Positions 48,856 to 57,584 of a DNA stretch of 64,000 nt are shown here, piece after piece. How positions within the stretch are numbered: the stretch's first letter is position 1; every line of letters starts with the position of its first letter. The notes beneath the pieces are model-generated. The model worked only from the letters and a program-made list of their open reading frames with translations, did not search any database and had not been told where the DNA came from. Source of the stretch: Blastococcus sp. VKM Ac-2987. Lineage in GTDB: Bacteria; Actinomycetota; Actinomycetes; Mycobacteriales; Geodermatophilaceae. The stretch is taken from the NCBI RefSeq assembly GCF_026967805.1, contig NZ_JAPVBG010000003.1, positions 496,001 to 560,000 on the forward strand, written 5' to 3'. The position numbers and the translations under genes are program-made.

Positions 48856-50177
48856 GCGGCCTCTTCAGCGGGACCTTCGCCCGCGGTGGGGCGGCGGCGG
48901 CCGTCTCCGACGCCGCCTGGTTCGACGCGCTGCTGGACGTGGAGGCGGCGCTGGCCCGCGCGGCCGCCGCGACCGGGCTGGTGCCGGCCACCGCGGCCGA
49001 CGCGGTGACCGCGGCCTGCGCGGAGCCGGCCGGCCTGGACCTGGCCACCGTCGTGGCCCGCGCGGCCGACGCGGGCAACCCGGTGCCCCCGCTGGTGCGG
49101 GTGCTGCAGGCTGCGGTCGGGGAGCGCGATGCCGTCGCGGTCCACGTCGGCGCCACCAGCCAGGACGTCCTGGACACGGCGCTGGTGCTGCTGGCCCGGC
49201 GGGCGATCACCGCGATCGACCGCGACCTCGAGCTGGCCGCCGAGGCCGCCGCCGGCCTGGCCCGCGCGCACCGGGACGACGTCGTCATGGGCCGCACCCT
49301 GATGCAGCAGGCGCTGCCCACCACGTTCGGCCTCAAGGCCGCGGGCTGGCTCAGCGGCCTGGACGGCGCCCGGCTGCGGCTGGCCGAGGTCGTGGCCACG
49401 CTGCCCGTGCAGTACGGCGGCGCGGTCGGGACGCTCGCCGGCTCGGACGGGTCGGGCACCGCGCTGCGGGCCGCGCTGGCCACCGAGCTGGGCCTGGCGA
49501 CGACCCCGGTCCCGTGGCACACGGTGCGGCTGCCGATCGCCGATCTGGCCGGTGCCCTGGGGGCGTCGGCGGGCGTGCTGGCGACCGTCGCCGTCGACGT
49601 GGTGCTGATGGCGCAGACCGAGGTCGGCGAGGCCGCGGAGAGCGGCGCGGGGCGCGGCGGCTCGTCGGCGATGCCGCACAAGCAGAACCCGGTGGCCGCG
49701 ATCTCGGCGCGGGCCTGCGCCCGCCGTGCGCCCGGCCTGGTCGCCACGCTGCTGGCCGCCATGGAGCAGGAGCACGAGCGGGCCGCCGGCGCCTGGCACA
49801 GCGAGTGGCCGGCGCTCACCGACCTGCTCGCCACCGTCGGCTCGGCAGCGGCCTGGCTGGTCGAGAGCCTCTCCGGTCTCCGGCCCGACGTGCAGCGCAT
49901 GGCGGCGACGGCCGCCGCGGCGCGCGACCCCGAGCTCGCCGGTGCGCTCGCCGAGGCGCTGACCCCCGTCCTCGGCCGCGGGGCCGCGCACGACGAGGCC
50001 GCGGCCGCCGTGCGCGAGGCCGCCGCGACCGGCCGCCCGCTGGCCGACGTGGTCGCCGGCCGCGACGACGTCGACCTCGCCGACCTGCTCGGCGCCGGCC
50101 CCGACGTCGGGGAGGCCGGCCCCCAGATCGACGCCGTGCTCACCGAACACGCCCACCTGACCGAGGGAGCCCGATGA
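48852..50177 (+). CDS. pcaB: 3-carboxy-cis,cis-muconate cycloisomerase
   Basis: 441 residues from the GTG at 48852. A fumarase/aspartase superfamily protein: HVGATSQDVLDTALVLLARR (about 97-116), MGRTLMQQALPTTFGLKAAG (about 146-165) and the signature GGSSAMPHKQNPVAAI (about 271-286). It converts 3-carboxymuconate to 4-carboxymuconolactone. The upstream spacing from pcaG is bridged by a mini-ORF, and the stop overlaps pcaD (ATGA). The C terminus is extended by about 50 Ala/Asp-rich residues compared with the core. Confidence 0.9.
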   Translation: MSGLFSGTFARGGAAAAVSDAAWFDALLDVEAALARAAAATGLVPATAADAVTAACAEPAGLDLATVVARAADAGNPVPPLVRVLQAAVGERDAVAVHVGATSQDVLDTALVLLARRAITAIDRDLELAAEAAAGLARAHRDDVVMGRTLMQQALPTTFGLKAAGWLSGLDGARLRLAEVVATLPVQYGGAVGTLAGSDGSGTALRAALATELGLATTPVPWHTVRLPIADLAGALGASAGVLATVAVDVVLMAQTEVGEAAESGAGRGGSSAMPHKQNPVAAISARACARRAPGLVATLLAAMEQEHERAAGAWHSEWPALTDLLATVGSAAAWLVESLSGLRPDVQRMAATAAAARDPELAGALAEALTPVLGRGAAHDEAAAAVREAAATGRPLADVVAGRDDVDLADLLGAGPDVGEAGPQIDAVLTEHAHLTEGAR

Positions 50178-50956
50178 CCGCCATCGCCGTCTCGTACACC
50201 GTCGACGGCCCCGCTGACGCGCCCGTGGTCGTGCTGTCCAACTCGCTGGGCGCCACGCGCGCGATGTGGGACCAGCAGGTGCCCGCCCTCGCCGAGCGCT
50301 TCCGGGTGGTCACCTACGACACCCGCGGGCACGGCGACTCCCCGGTGCCGCCCGGGCCCTACTCGCTGGACGACCTCGCCGACGACCTCGTCGCGCTGCT
50401 CGACGAGGTCGGCGCGGAGCGGGCGCACGTCGCCGGGTTGTCGCTGGGCGGCATGACCGGTATGCGCCTAGCCGCCCGCGACCCGCAGCGGGTGCACCGG
50501 CTCGCGCTGCTGTGCACCTCCGCCCTGCTGGGCCCCCGCCAGAACTGGATCGACCGCGCCGTCACGGCCCGGTCCGAGGGCACGGCGGCGCTCGCGCCGA
50601 CCGTCGTCAGCCGGTGGGTGACGCCCGGCTTCGCCGCGGACCACCCCGACGTGGTCGCCCGGCTGCGCGAGATGGTCGCCGGCACCGACGGCGAGGGTTA
50701 CGCGAGCTGCTGCGAGGTGATCGCCGACATGGACCTGCGCGCCGACCTCCCGAGCATCACGGCGCCGACGCTGGTCGTCTCCGGCGCGCAGGACCCGGCG
50801 ACGCCGCCGGAGCACCAGCAGGCCATCGCCGAGGGCATCCCGGGCGCGCAGCTGGTCTCGGTCAGCCCCGGCGCGCACCTGGCCAACATCGAGCAGCCGC
50901 TGCAGGTCACCGGCGCGCTGCTCGCCCACTTCGACGCTGCGGGAGCTGCCCGGTGA
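50174..50956 (+). CDS. pcaD: 3-oxoadipate enol-lactonase
   Basis: 260 residues of alpha/beta-hydrolase fold: LSNSLGATRAMWDQQVPAL (about 22-40), YDTRGHGDSPVPPGPYSLDD (about 48-67), the nucleophile in VAGLSLGGMTGMRLA (about 86-100), the acid in LVVSGAQDPATPPE (about 197-210) and the His in VSPGAHLANIEQP. It hydrolyses beta-ketoadipate enol-lactone. Here it is separate from the decarboxylase PcaC, whereas many actinobacteria have a fused PcaL. The stop overlaps pcaC (GTGA). Confidence 0.9.
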   Translation: MTAIAVSYTVDGPADAPVVVLSNSLGATRAMWDQQVPALAERFRVVTYDTRGHGDSPVPPGPYSLDDLADDLVALLDEVGAERAHVAGLSLGGMTGMRLAARDPQRVHRLALLCTSALLGPRQNWIDRAVTARSEGTAALAPTVVSRWVTPGFAADHPDVVARLREMVAGTDGEGYASCCEVIADMDLRADLPSITAPTLVVSGAQDPATPPEHQQAIAEGIPGAQLVSVSPGAHLANIEQPLQVTGALLAHFDAAGAAR

Positions 50957-51360
50957 GCGAGCTGCCCGACACCGACCGGGCGCGCCGCGAGGCGGGCATG
51001 CGCACCCGCCGGGAGGTGCTCGGCGACGCGCACGTCGACCGCGCCGTCGCCACCACCACCCCGTTCACCGCCGATTTCCAGGACTTCATCACCCGGACCG
51101 CGTGGGGCGACCTCTGGCAGCGCCCGGGGCTGTCCCGTCGCGACCGCAGCCTGCTGACGCTGTCGATCACGATCGCGCTGCGGCACTGGGACGAGTTCGC
51201 GCTGCACGTGCGCGCCGCGGTGACCAACGGCCTCACGGACGAGGAGATCGGCGAGGTGATCCAGCACGCCGCGGTCTACGCCGGCGTGCCCGCCGCCAAC
51301 CACGCCTTCACGGTGGCCGCCCCGATCCTCGCCGAACTGCACCGCACGCCGGGCAGCTGA
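50953..51360 (+). CDS. pcaC: 4-carboxymuconolactone decarboxylase
   Basis: 135 residues of the CMD/AhpD-like family, with AWGDLWQRPGLSRRDRSLLT (about 49-68), ALRHWDEFALHVRAAVTNGL (about 75-94) and EVIQHAAVYAGVPAANHAF (about 101-119). It decarboxylates 4-carboxymuconolactone to the enol-lactone used by PcaD. It closes the pcaHGBDC operon, and a 21-pair hairpin follows. Confidence 0.9.
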   Translation: MSELPDTDRARREAGMRTRREVLGDAHVDRAVATTTPFTADFQDFITRTAWGDLWQRPGLSRRDRSLLTLSITIALRHWDEFALHVRAAVTNGLTDEEIGEVIQHAAVYAGVPAANHAFTVAAPILAELHRTPGS

Positions 51361-51417
51361 GCCACCGCACTCGCGACCGCCTCCGGCCGGGCGCAGCGCC
51401 CGGTGTCCGTCGGCAGC

Positions 51418-51462
51418 GGCAGTCCGTCACTGCCCAGCACGGCTGGGCAGTGACGGACTGCC
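51418..51462. terminator. Perfect 21-pair hairpin between pcaC and pcaJ
   Basis: Bases 51418-51438 are the exact complement of 51442-51462 around an ACG loop. It starts 58 bases after the pcaC stop and ends 36 bases before the stop of the convergent pcaJ, so it can insulate both operons. There is no U-run. Confidence 0.7.
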
Positions 51463-51497
51463 CCGGAACAGGCGGGCGGTGAGGGGGGCGCCCCCGG

Positions 51498-52166
51498 TCA
51501 GACGGTGGCGGGGAGGGGCATCTCGCGCACGTCGTCGGCGACGGTGAGCGGGGCGCCGGTCTTCTGCACGACCTCGTCGGCCCTCACACCGGGGGCGGTC
51601 TCGCGGAGGACGAGGCCGGTGTCGGTGACGTCGATGACGGCGAGGTCGGTGACGATGCGGTCGACGCAGGCCTTTCCGGTCAGCGGCAGGGTGCACTCGG
51701 CGACGATCTTGGGCGATCCGTCGCGGGCCGTGTGCTCCATCATGATGATCACCCGCTTGGCGCCGTGGACGAGGTCCATGGCGCCACCCATGCCGTTGAC
51801 CATCTTGCCGGGGATGAGCCAGTTGGCGAGGTCCCCGCGGGGGTTGACCTGCATGGCGCCGAGGACGGCGACGTCGAGGTGCTGCCCGCGGATCATGCCG
51901 AAGGACAGGGCGGAGTCGAAGAAGCTGGCCCCGGGCAGCACGGTGACGGTCTCCTTGCCGGCGTTGATCAGGTCGGGGTCCTCCTCGCCCTGGTAGGGGT
52001 AGGGGCCGACACCGAGCACGCCGTTCTCCGAGTGCAGGACGACGTGCACGCCGTCGGGCACGTAGTTGGGCACCAGCGTCGGCATGCCGATGCCGAGGTT
52101 GACGTAGGCGCCGTCCTCCAGCTCCAGCGCGACGCGGGCGGCCAGCTGCTCACGGGACAGGGCCAT
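51498..52166 (-). CDS. pcaJ: 3-oxoadipate CoA-transferase subunit B
   Basis: 222 residues of the family I CoA-transferase beta type: [17 protein letters not shown] (about 21-37), the catalytic Glu in [11 protein letters not shown] (about 45-55), and [20 protein letters not shown] (about 123-142). With PcaI it transfers CoA from succinyl-CoA to beta-ketoadipate. The general 3-oxoacid CoA-transferase (ScoB) is very similar; the pca context favours PcaJ. The ATG overlaps the pcaI stop by one base. Confidence 0.87.
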   Translation of the reverse strand: MALSREQLAARVALELEDGAYVNLGIGMPTLVPNYVPDGVHVVLHSENGVLGVGPYPYQGEEDPDLINAGKETVTVLPGASFFDSALSFGMIRGQHLDVAVLGAMQVNPRGDLANWLIPGKMVNGMGGAMDLVHGAKRVIIMMEHTARDGSPKIVAECTLPLTGKACVDRIVTDLAVIDVTDTGLVLRETAPGVRADEVVQKTGAPLTVADDVREMPLPATV

Positions 52167-52984
52167 CAGGCTGCTCCTCCGGTCGCTTCCTCGCCGGCGG
52201 CGGCCGGCGCGGCGGTGTCGGCGGTGCCCGCCGCCGGGCGGGGGCGGGTGGTGCGGTTCTCGATCGGCTTCCGGTCGCCGCCGACGACGACGACGCGGTC
52301 GACGAAGACGCCGGGCAGGTGCACGTCCTCGGGGGTGATCTCGCCGGGTTCGACGAGCTCCTCCACCTCGGCGATCGTGACGCGGGCGGCCATCCCGGCC
52401 AGCGGGTTGAAGTTCCGCGCCGACTCGTGGAACACCAGGTTGCCGTGCCGGTCACCGATCGCGGCGCGGACCAGGCCGAAGTCGGCGGTCAGCGCGGTCT
52501 CCAGCACGTACTGGCGGCCGTCGAACTCCCGCACCTCCTTGGGCCGGGACACCTCGACGACCTCCCCCTGGGCGTCGTAGCGGATCGGGATGCCGCCGTC
52601 GGCGACCATCGTGCCCACGCCGGTCGGGGTGTAGAAGGCGGGGATGCCGGCGCCCCCGGCGCGCAGCCGCTCGGCCAGCGTGCCCTGCGGCGTCAGCTCG
52701 ACCTCCAGCTCGCCGGACAGGTACAGCCGGGCCAGCTCCTTGTTGCCGCCGACGAACGACGAGATCGTCCGACGGATCCGCCCGGCGTAGAGCAGCACGC
52801 CCAGCGCCTGGTCGTCGACCCCGCAGTTGTTGGAGATCGTGGTCAGCCCGTCGGTGCCCTGCGCCAGCAGCGCGTCGATCAGCTCGAACGGCACCCCGCA
52901 GAGGCCGAAGCCGCCCACGGCCAGCACCGACCCCGCTCCGATGTCGGCCACGGCCTCCGCCGGGGAGGCGACGAGCTTGTTCAC
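52166..52984 (-). CDS. pcaI: 3-oxoadipate CoA-transferase subunit A
   Basis: 272 residues from the GTG at 52984. The glycine-rich [21 protein letters not shown] (about 20-40), [17 protein letters not shown] (about 48-64), [26 protein letters not shown] split around 75-100, and [10 protein letters not shown] are typical of the alpha subunit. About 35 Ala/Pro/Thr-rich residues at the C terminus are extra. The frame is open to 53188, but the added residues look like shadow. The thiolase gene pcaF, needed for the last step, is not in the window. Confidence 0.87.
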   Translation of the reverse strand: MNKLVASPAEAVADIGAGSVLAVGGFGLCGVPFELIDALLAQGTDGLTTISNNCGVDDQALGVLLYAGRIRRTISSFVGGNKELARLYLSGELEVELTPQGTLAERLRAGGAGIPAFYTPTGVGTMVADGGIPIRYDAQGEVVEVSRPKEVREFDGRQYVLETALTADFGLVRAAIGDRHGNLVFHESARNFNPLAGMAARVTIAEVEELVEPGEITPEDVHLPGVFVDRVVVVGGDRKPIENRTTRPRPAAGTADTAAPAAAGEEATGGAA

Positions 52985-53150
52985 CGGGAGCCCGGTTCGA
53001 CGGGGACGGTGTCCCGCCCGTGGTCCGTGCGCGTCCGCTCCACCGCAGTGCTCCCATCGCTCGCCGGTTGCCGGGCCCAGTATCGCCGTCCGCGGCCGCA
53101 CCGCGGGACGAGATCCTCCACTGACCGGAACCCGGGTGGGCGCGGGTGGC

Positions 53151-54140
53151 TCAGCGCAGGACCGTGGTGAGGCGGACGCGGACCCCACCGTCGCCCGGGT
53201 GGTGCGCGCCGCCGGAGATGTCGACGTGGTCGCAGAGCTGGCGGGCGAGCCACAGCCCCATGCCGCCGCGGGAGAGGTCCGCGCCGTGCGCGGGGCCGTA
53301 CCCGGCGAACGGGTCGTCCCAGCCGGGGCCGCCGTCGCTGATCGTGCAGACCATGCGGTCGGGCGCGGTCCACAGCCGGAGGCTCACCGGCGGCCGCCCG
53401 TGCCGCACGGCGTTGGAGGCCATCTCGTCGACGGCGAGGAGGAAGTCCTCGACCACGTCGGCGGGGGCCGGGACGCCGGCCAGTTCCGCGGCGACCGCGT
53501 GCCGCAGGCCGATGAAGTCCGCGACGTCGGCGGCCGCGAGGCGCGGGGCAGTGCGCTCCAGCGGCTCGTCGGGCACCGGAAGCGCCCGGAGGTACTCGGC
53601 CGGGTCGGTGTACCCGTCATTGGCCGCCCGCCCGGCGGCAGTGACCAGGGTGGGGTGCGTCCGGACGGCGGACTCCAGCACCGGCTCGGGGAGCCGGCGG
53701 GTGTCGAAGGCGCAGAGCCCCCACAGCTCCCAGCCGGTGAGCGCCTCGTTGATCACCGACTCGTAGCGCTCCCACTCGAGCCACTCCCGCTCGGTGCGCC
53801 CGAAGTCGATCTCGCCCACGACGCGGACCCGGCGCGCGCCGTCGGCGGTCTGCTTCTCGGCCAGCCGGCGGAGGGTCGTGATCGCCGCGGGCGTGCGCAT
53901 CCGGTAGAGCTCGGCGCGGTCGAGCAGCTGCAGCCGCGGGTCGTCGTCCAGCGCCTCCCGCAGGGCCGCCGTGCTAGCGGGGCCGGTCATGACCACCGCG
54001 GCCTCGCCGGCGTCCAGCCCCGCGCGCAGGAACGGCGCCCCCGCGGCGACCAGCTGGTCGGGCGAGTCGTACAGGAGGGCGTCGTGCGGAAAGCCCCCGG
54101 CGGGGGGATGTCCCACCCCGCCTGCTGCTGTCCAGTCCAC
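53151..54140 (-). CDS. MEDS sensor domain fused to an anti-sigma-type HATPase
   Basis: 329 residues from the GTG at 54140 (AGGGG upstream). The N-terminal 185 residues are a MEDS (DcmR-like) sensory domain: PHDALLYDSPDQLVAAGAPF (about 19-38), GEAAVVMTGPA and ALTGWELWGLCAFDTRRLPE. The C-terminal 110 residues are an RsbW/SpoIIAB-like ATPase with the N box FLLAVDEMASNAVRHG (about 231-246), G1 DGGPGWDDP and G2 GGMGLWLARQLCD (about 290-302). Proteins of this design switch sigma-factor or antagonist partners in response to a signal sensed by MEDS. There is no sigma factor or antagonist gene next to it; the STAS protein at 32185 is a distant possibility. Confidence 0.82.
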   Translation of the reverse strand: MDWTAAGGVGHPPAGGFPHDALLYDSPDQLVAAGAPFLRAGLDAGEAAVVMTGPASTAALREALDDDPRLQLLDRAELYRMRTPAAITTLRRLAEKQTADGARRVRVVGEIDFGRTEREWLEWERYESVINEALTGWELWGLCAFDTRRLPEPVLESAVRTHPTLVTAAGRAANDGYTDPAEYLRALPVPDEPLERTAPRLAAADVADFIGLRHAVAAELAGVPAPADVVEDFLLAVDEMASNAVRHGRPPVSLRLWTAPDRMVCTISDGGPGWDDPFAGYGPAHGADLSRGGMGLWLARQLCDHVDISGGAHHPGDGGVRVRLTTVLR

Positions 54141-54372
54141 CCGTTGCCCCTGCCGTGTCGCGTCCGCTGCCCCGGAACGTTGCCCCACGGTAGGCCAGTG
54201 CGGCGGATCGGTCAGCCGCAGGGGCGCATCCTGGGGACCGTGCCGGCCGTCCCGGCCGGGTCGGGACGGCCGGTTCTCGGCGGCCGACCTCCGGGCAGGG
54301 CGCCGCGCACCAAGGGCAGCACCGCCGGAGCCGCCGCCGGATGACCGGTACGGCACCCCCTGGCGCCCGCGC

Positions 54373-54717
54373 TCAGTGCAGGCGGGAGCTCCAGTCGGCG
54401 GGCACGCGACCGCTCGGTCCGGGCACGGGCTGGTCGAGGGGGCGGTGCTGCGGCGGCGCCAGGGCGCGGCCGACCACCGGCCGGTCCGCGTCGAAGTCCC
54501 AGAACCAGTCCTCGCCCGGTTCGAAGCTGCTGATGACCGGGTGGCCGGCCGACGCCGCGTGCGCGCGGGCGTGCCGGCTGGGTGAGGAGTCGCAGCAGCC
54601 GATGTGGCCGCACTGCGCGCAGCGGCGGAGGTGGAACCACCAGCCGCCGGTGGCCTCGCACTCGACGCAGCCGGTCCCGCTGGGCGGCACCGTGGGGTCG
54701 ATGGCGGGTGCTGTCAT
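54373..54717 (-). CDS. UBP-type zinc finger protein
   Basis: 114 residues from the ATG at 54717, which has GGAGG five bases upstream; the frame to 54855 crosses the promoter. The zinc finger has CVECEATGGWWFHLRRCAQC (about 16-35), HIGCCDSSPSRHARAH (about 37-52) and GHPVISSFEPGEDWFWDF (about 57-74), the ligand pattern of UBP (ubiquitin-hydrolase type) fingers. Bacterial versions are common in actinobacteria, often beside an FAD-dependent oxidoreductase and an ATP-binding sensor kinase; a fragment of such a kinase lies at 54796. Function unknown; the finger may bind a protein C terminus. Confidence 0.82.
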   Translation of the reverse strand: MTAPAIDPTVPPSGTGCVECEATGGWWFHLRRCAQCGHIGCCDSSPSRHARAHAASAGHPVISSFEPGEDWFWDFDADRPVVGRALAPPQHRPLDQPVPGPSGRVPADWSSRLH

Positions 54718-54795
54718 GGCCGCCTCCGGGACGGACGGACGTCGTGGGGACGGAGGCAACGCTACGGACGCCGTCCAGTGCCACACGACGAAGCC

Positions 54796-54936
54796 CGTGG
54801 GGCAGCGACCGGTCTGGGCCTCGACGTGTCGTGGCGGGTCGTGGTCAAGCGGCACGGCGAGGACCTGCGGGTGACGTCGTCGCCGGGGGACACCCGCTTC
54901 CAGGTGCTGCTGCCGCTCGCCGAGGCGACCGGCTGA
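54796..54936 (+). pseudogene. C-terminal remnant of a sensor histidine kinase
   Basis: The reading frame ending at 54936 encodes about 46 residues that match only the end of a histidine-kinase ATPase: the G2 box and following strand/helix (TGLGLDVSWRVVVKRHG) and the closing SPGDTRFQVLLPLAEA. Nothing resembling the N, G1 or F boxes or a dimerisation domain precedes it; upstream is the promoter side of the zinc-finger gene. Kinases with this exact kind of ending are commonly encoded next to UBP zinc-finger genes in actinobacteria, so this is probably what remains after a deletion. No start codon with a ribosome site is present. Confidence 0.65.
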
Positions 54937-54967
54937 CCCGCGGGCGCCGCGCTGGGACAGTGGAGGC

Positions 54968-55786
54968 GTGTTCGACGTCGACTGGATGGGCCTGCTGACC
55001 CGTGAGGTGCTGCGCGAGCGCGGCGCCGCGCTGATCGCCGAGAGCTGCGCGTGGGCGGTCGGGCTCTCCGACCGACCGCACTACCGGCGGCGGTCCGGCC
55101 GGGTCGCGCCCAGCGGGCTGACCGTGGGGGAGCGGGCGGCCAACGGCCAGCCGCTGGGCGGCGCGGAGGACGGCCGGGTCGACCTCGAGGACGCCCGGCC
55201 CGGCAGCTTCCCGGACGCGCTGAACATGATCGGCCCGGACGGCCGGCTGGAGGCCGAGCGGTTCGACGACGAGGTGCTGGTGCCCTTCGTCGCCGAGACC
55301 TGCCGGGTGGCCGGCGAGCGGGCGCGCACCACCCGCCGGGCGGACTGGGCCGAGCTCGCCCACGACCTGGGCGAGGACCCCGCCGACGTGGCCGACGTGG
55401 TGCGCGCCGGCGGCTGGGAGGCGCCGCTGCGCATCGACGCCGAGCACCTCGTCCTCGCCGCGCTGCGCGACGTCCCGCTCATCGAGGCGGAGGCCGAGGG
55501 CCTGCCGCTGTCGCTGGTCCGCGCTGCCGAGGCGGCGACGCGGGCCGCCGCCCCCGCTCCCGCCCCGGTGCCCGACGACAGCCTCGCCGGGGCGCTGTTC
55601 CTCGCCCGCGCGGCCCTCGAGGAGTCCGGCTGCACGGTGCCGGTCCGGCCGGCGGACGCCGACCTGCTCCTGGCCGCGCTCGGGGACGCCGGCCTCGAAC
55701 CGGACGAGGTGAGCAGCGTGCTGCCCCACCTGCCGGTGGAGGAGCAGACGATCACCCGGATCGCGGCCACCCTCGCCCAGCGCTGA
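54968..55786 (+). CDS. Hypothetical protein
   Basis: 272 residues from the GTG at 54968 (GTGGAGGC just upstream). No family recognised. The sequence is soluble, acidic and mainly helical, with motifs such as SFPDALNMIGPDGRLEAERF (about 78-97) and an Ala/Pro hinge (about 195-205) separating an N-terminal part from a C-terminal helical part ending in TITRIAATLAQR. There are no membrane segments, signal peptide or metal-type Cys clusters. It converges with pdxY, seven bases apart. Composition and codon use match its neighbours, so it appears to be a real gene. Confidence 0.65.
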   Translation: MFDVDWMGLLTREVLRERGAALIAESCAWAVGLSDRPHYRRRSGRVAPSGLTVGERAANGQPLGGAEDGRVDLEDARPGSFPDALNMIGPDGRLEAERFDDEVLVPFVAETCRVAGERARTTRRADWAELAHDLGEDPADVADVVRAGGWEAPLRIDAEHLVLAALRDVPLIEAEAEGLPLSLVRAAEAATRAAAPAPAPVPDDSLAGALFLARAALEESGCTVPVRPADADLLLAALGDAGLEPDEVSSVLPHLPVEEQTITRIAATLAQR

Positions 55787-55793
55787 GGGCCGG

Positions 55794-56645
<852 letters not shown>

Positions 56646-56676
56646 GGGGGCACCCTGGCACACGCTCCCGCACCGG

Positions 56677-57498
56677 TCAGCCGGCGGTCGCGCTGCCCGG
56701 GTTCACCTCGGTGTGCGGGCGGGCCTGCCACAGCGCCCACTCGGCGCTGACGTCGCCCGCCGTCCGCAGCAGCAGTGGGAGGTGGTCGCGCAGCAGCCGC
56801 TCCGAGGAGGTCTCCGCCGCGTGCACCGTCACGTTCATGGCGGCGCGCACGACGCCCTGACCGTCCCGCACCGGGACCGCCACCGAGCGCACCCCCGGGG
56901 CCAGCTCCTCGTCGGCGAACGCCCAGCCGCGGGCGCGCACCTCGGTCAGCTCCGCCCGCAGCTGCTCGGGCGACCGGCCGATCATCGGCGGCACACCGGC
57001 CCGGCTGCGCTGGGCGAGGGTGTCGGCCAGCTCCTCGGGGGAGAGCGCGGCGAGCAGCACCTTCCCCTGGGACGTCTGCGCAGCGGGGAAGCGGGTGCCG
57101 ATGTCCACCCGCAGCGCGATCAGCTTGGGCACCGACACCCGGGCGACGTACACGATGTCCGAGCCGTCCAGCTGGGCCATCGACGAGGACTCCCCGGTGC
57201 GGGCGACGAGGTCCTCCAGGTGCGGGCGGGCGATGTCCCACAACCCCAGGGCGCCGACGTAGGCCATCCCCAGCGTCAGCACCTTGGGGGTGAGCGAGAA
57301 GGCCCCGCCCCGCGAGCGGACGAAGCCGAGCTCCTCCAGGGTGAGCAACAGCCGCCGCGCGGTGGGCCGAGCCAGGCCCGCGGCGGCCGCCACCTCGGTG
57401 AGCGACATGGTGGGGGAGTCCCGGTCGAAGCAGGCGAGGACGTCGAGACCCCGCGCGAGCGCCTCGACGAAGTCGGGCCCGGTGCCGCGCCCTGCCAT
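56677..57498 (-). CDS. IclR family regulator (PcaR/PobR-like) of the second catabolic unit
   Basis: 273 residues from the ATG at 57498. The winged helix (about 10-70) includes SLTEVAAAAGLARPTARRLL, and the effector domain has VYVARVSVPKLIALRVDIGT (about 114-133), FPAAQTSQGKVLLAALSPEEL (about 135-155) and ARGWAFADEELAPGVRSVAVPV (about 187-208). This branch of the family usually responds to beta-ketoadipate-pathway compounds. It is encoded downstream of the amidohydrolase gene, and the matched GTCCGC/GCGGAC palindromes at 59146 and 59291 are its likely operators. Autonomous control of the divergent CoA-transferase operon is inferred. Confidence 0.85.
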   Translation of the reverse strand: MAGRGTGPDFVEALARGLDVLACFDRDSPTMSLTEVAAAAGLARPTARRLLLTLEELGFVRSRGGAFSLTPKVLTLGMAYVGALGLWDIARPHLEDLVARTGESSSMAQLDGSDIVYVARVSVPKLIALRVDIGTRFPAAQTSQGKVLLAALSPEELADTLAQRSRAGVPPMIGRSPEQLRAELTEVRARGWAFADEELAPGVRSVAVPVRDGQGVVRAAMNVTVHAAETSSERLLRDHLPLLLRTAGDVSAEWALWQARPHTEVNPGSATAG

Positions 57499-57584
57499 GT
57501 CCGTGGTCCTCTCCTCGGTCCCGGTCGGAGGCGGTCCCGCACACCCCGCTGACGGGAGTGTGCGAGACCGCCGGCCCGGACCGC

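Noticed and set aside
54604-54936. A full 110-codon plus-strand gene ending at 54936.
   Set aside because: Only the last 46 codons resemble a known protein; the first part is antisense to the zinc-finger gene and its promoter, so it is treated as a kinase remnant.
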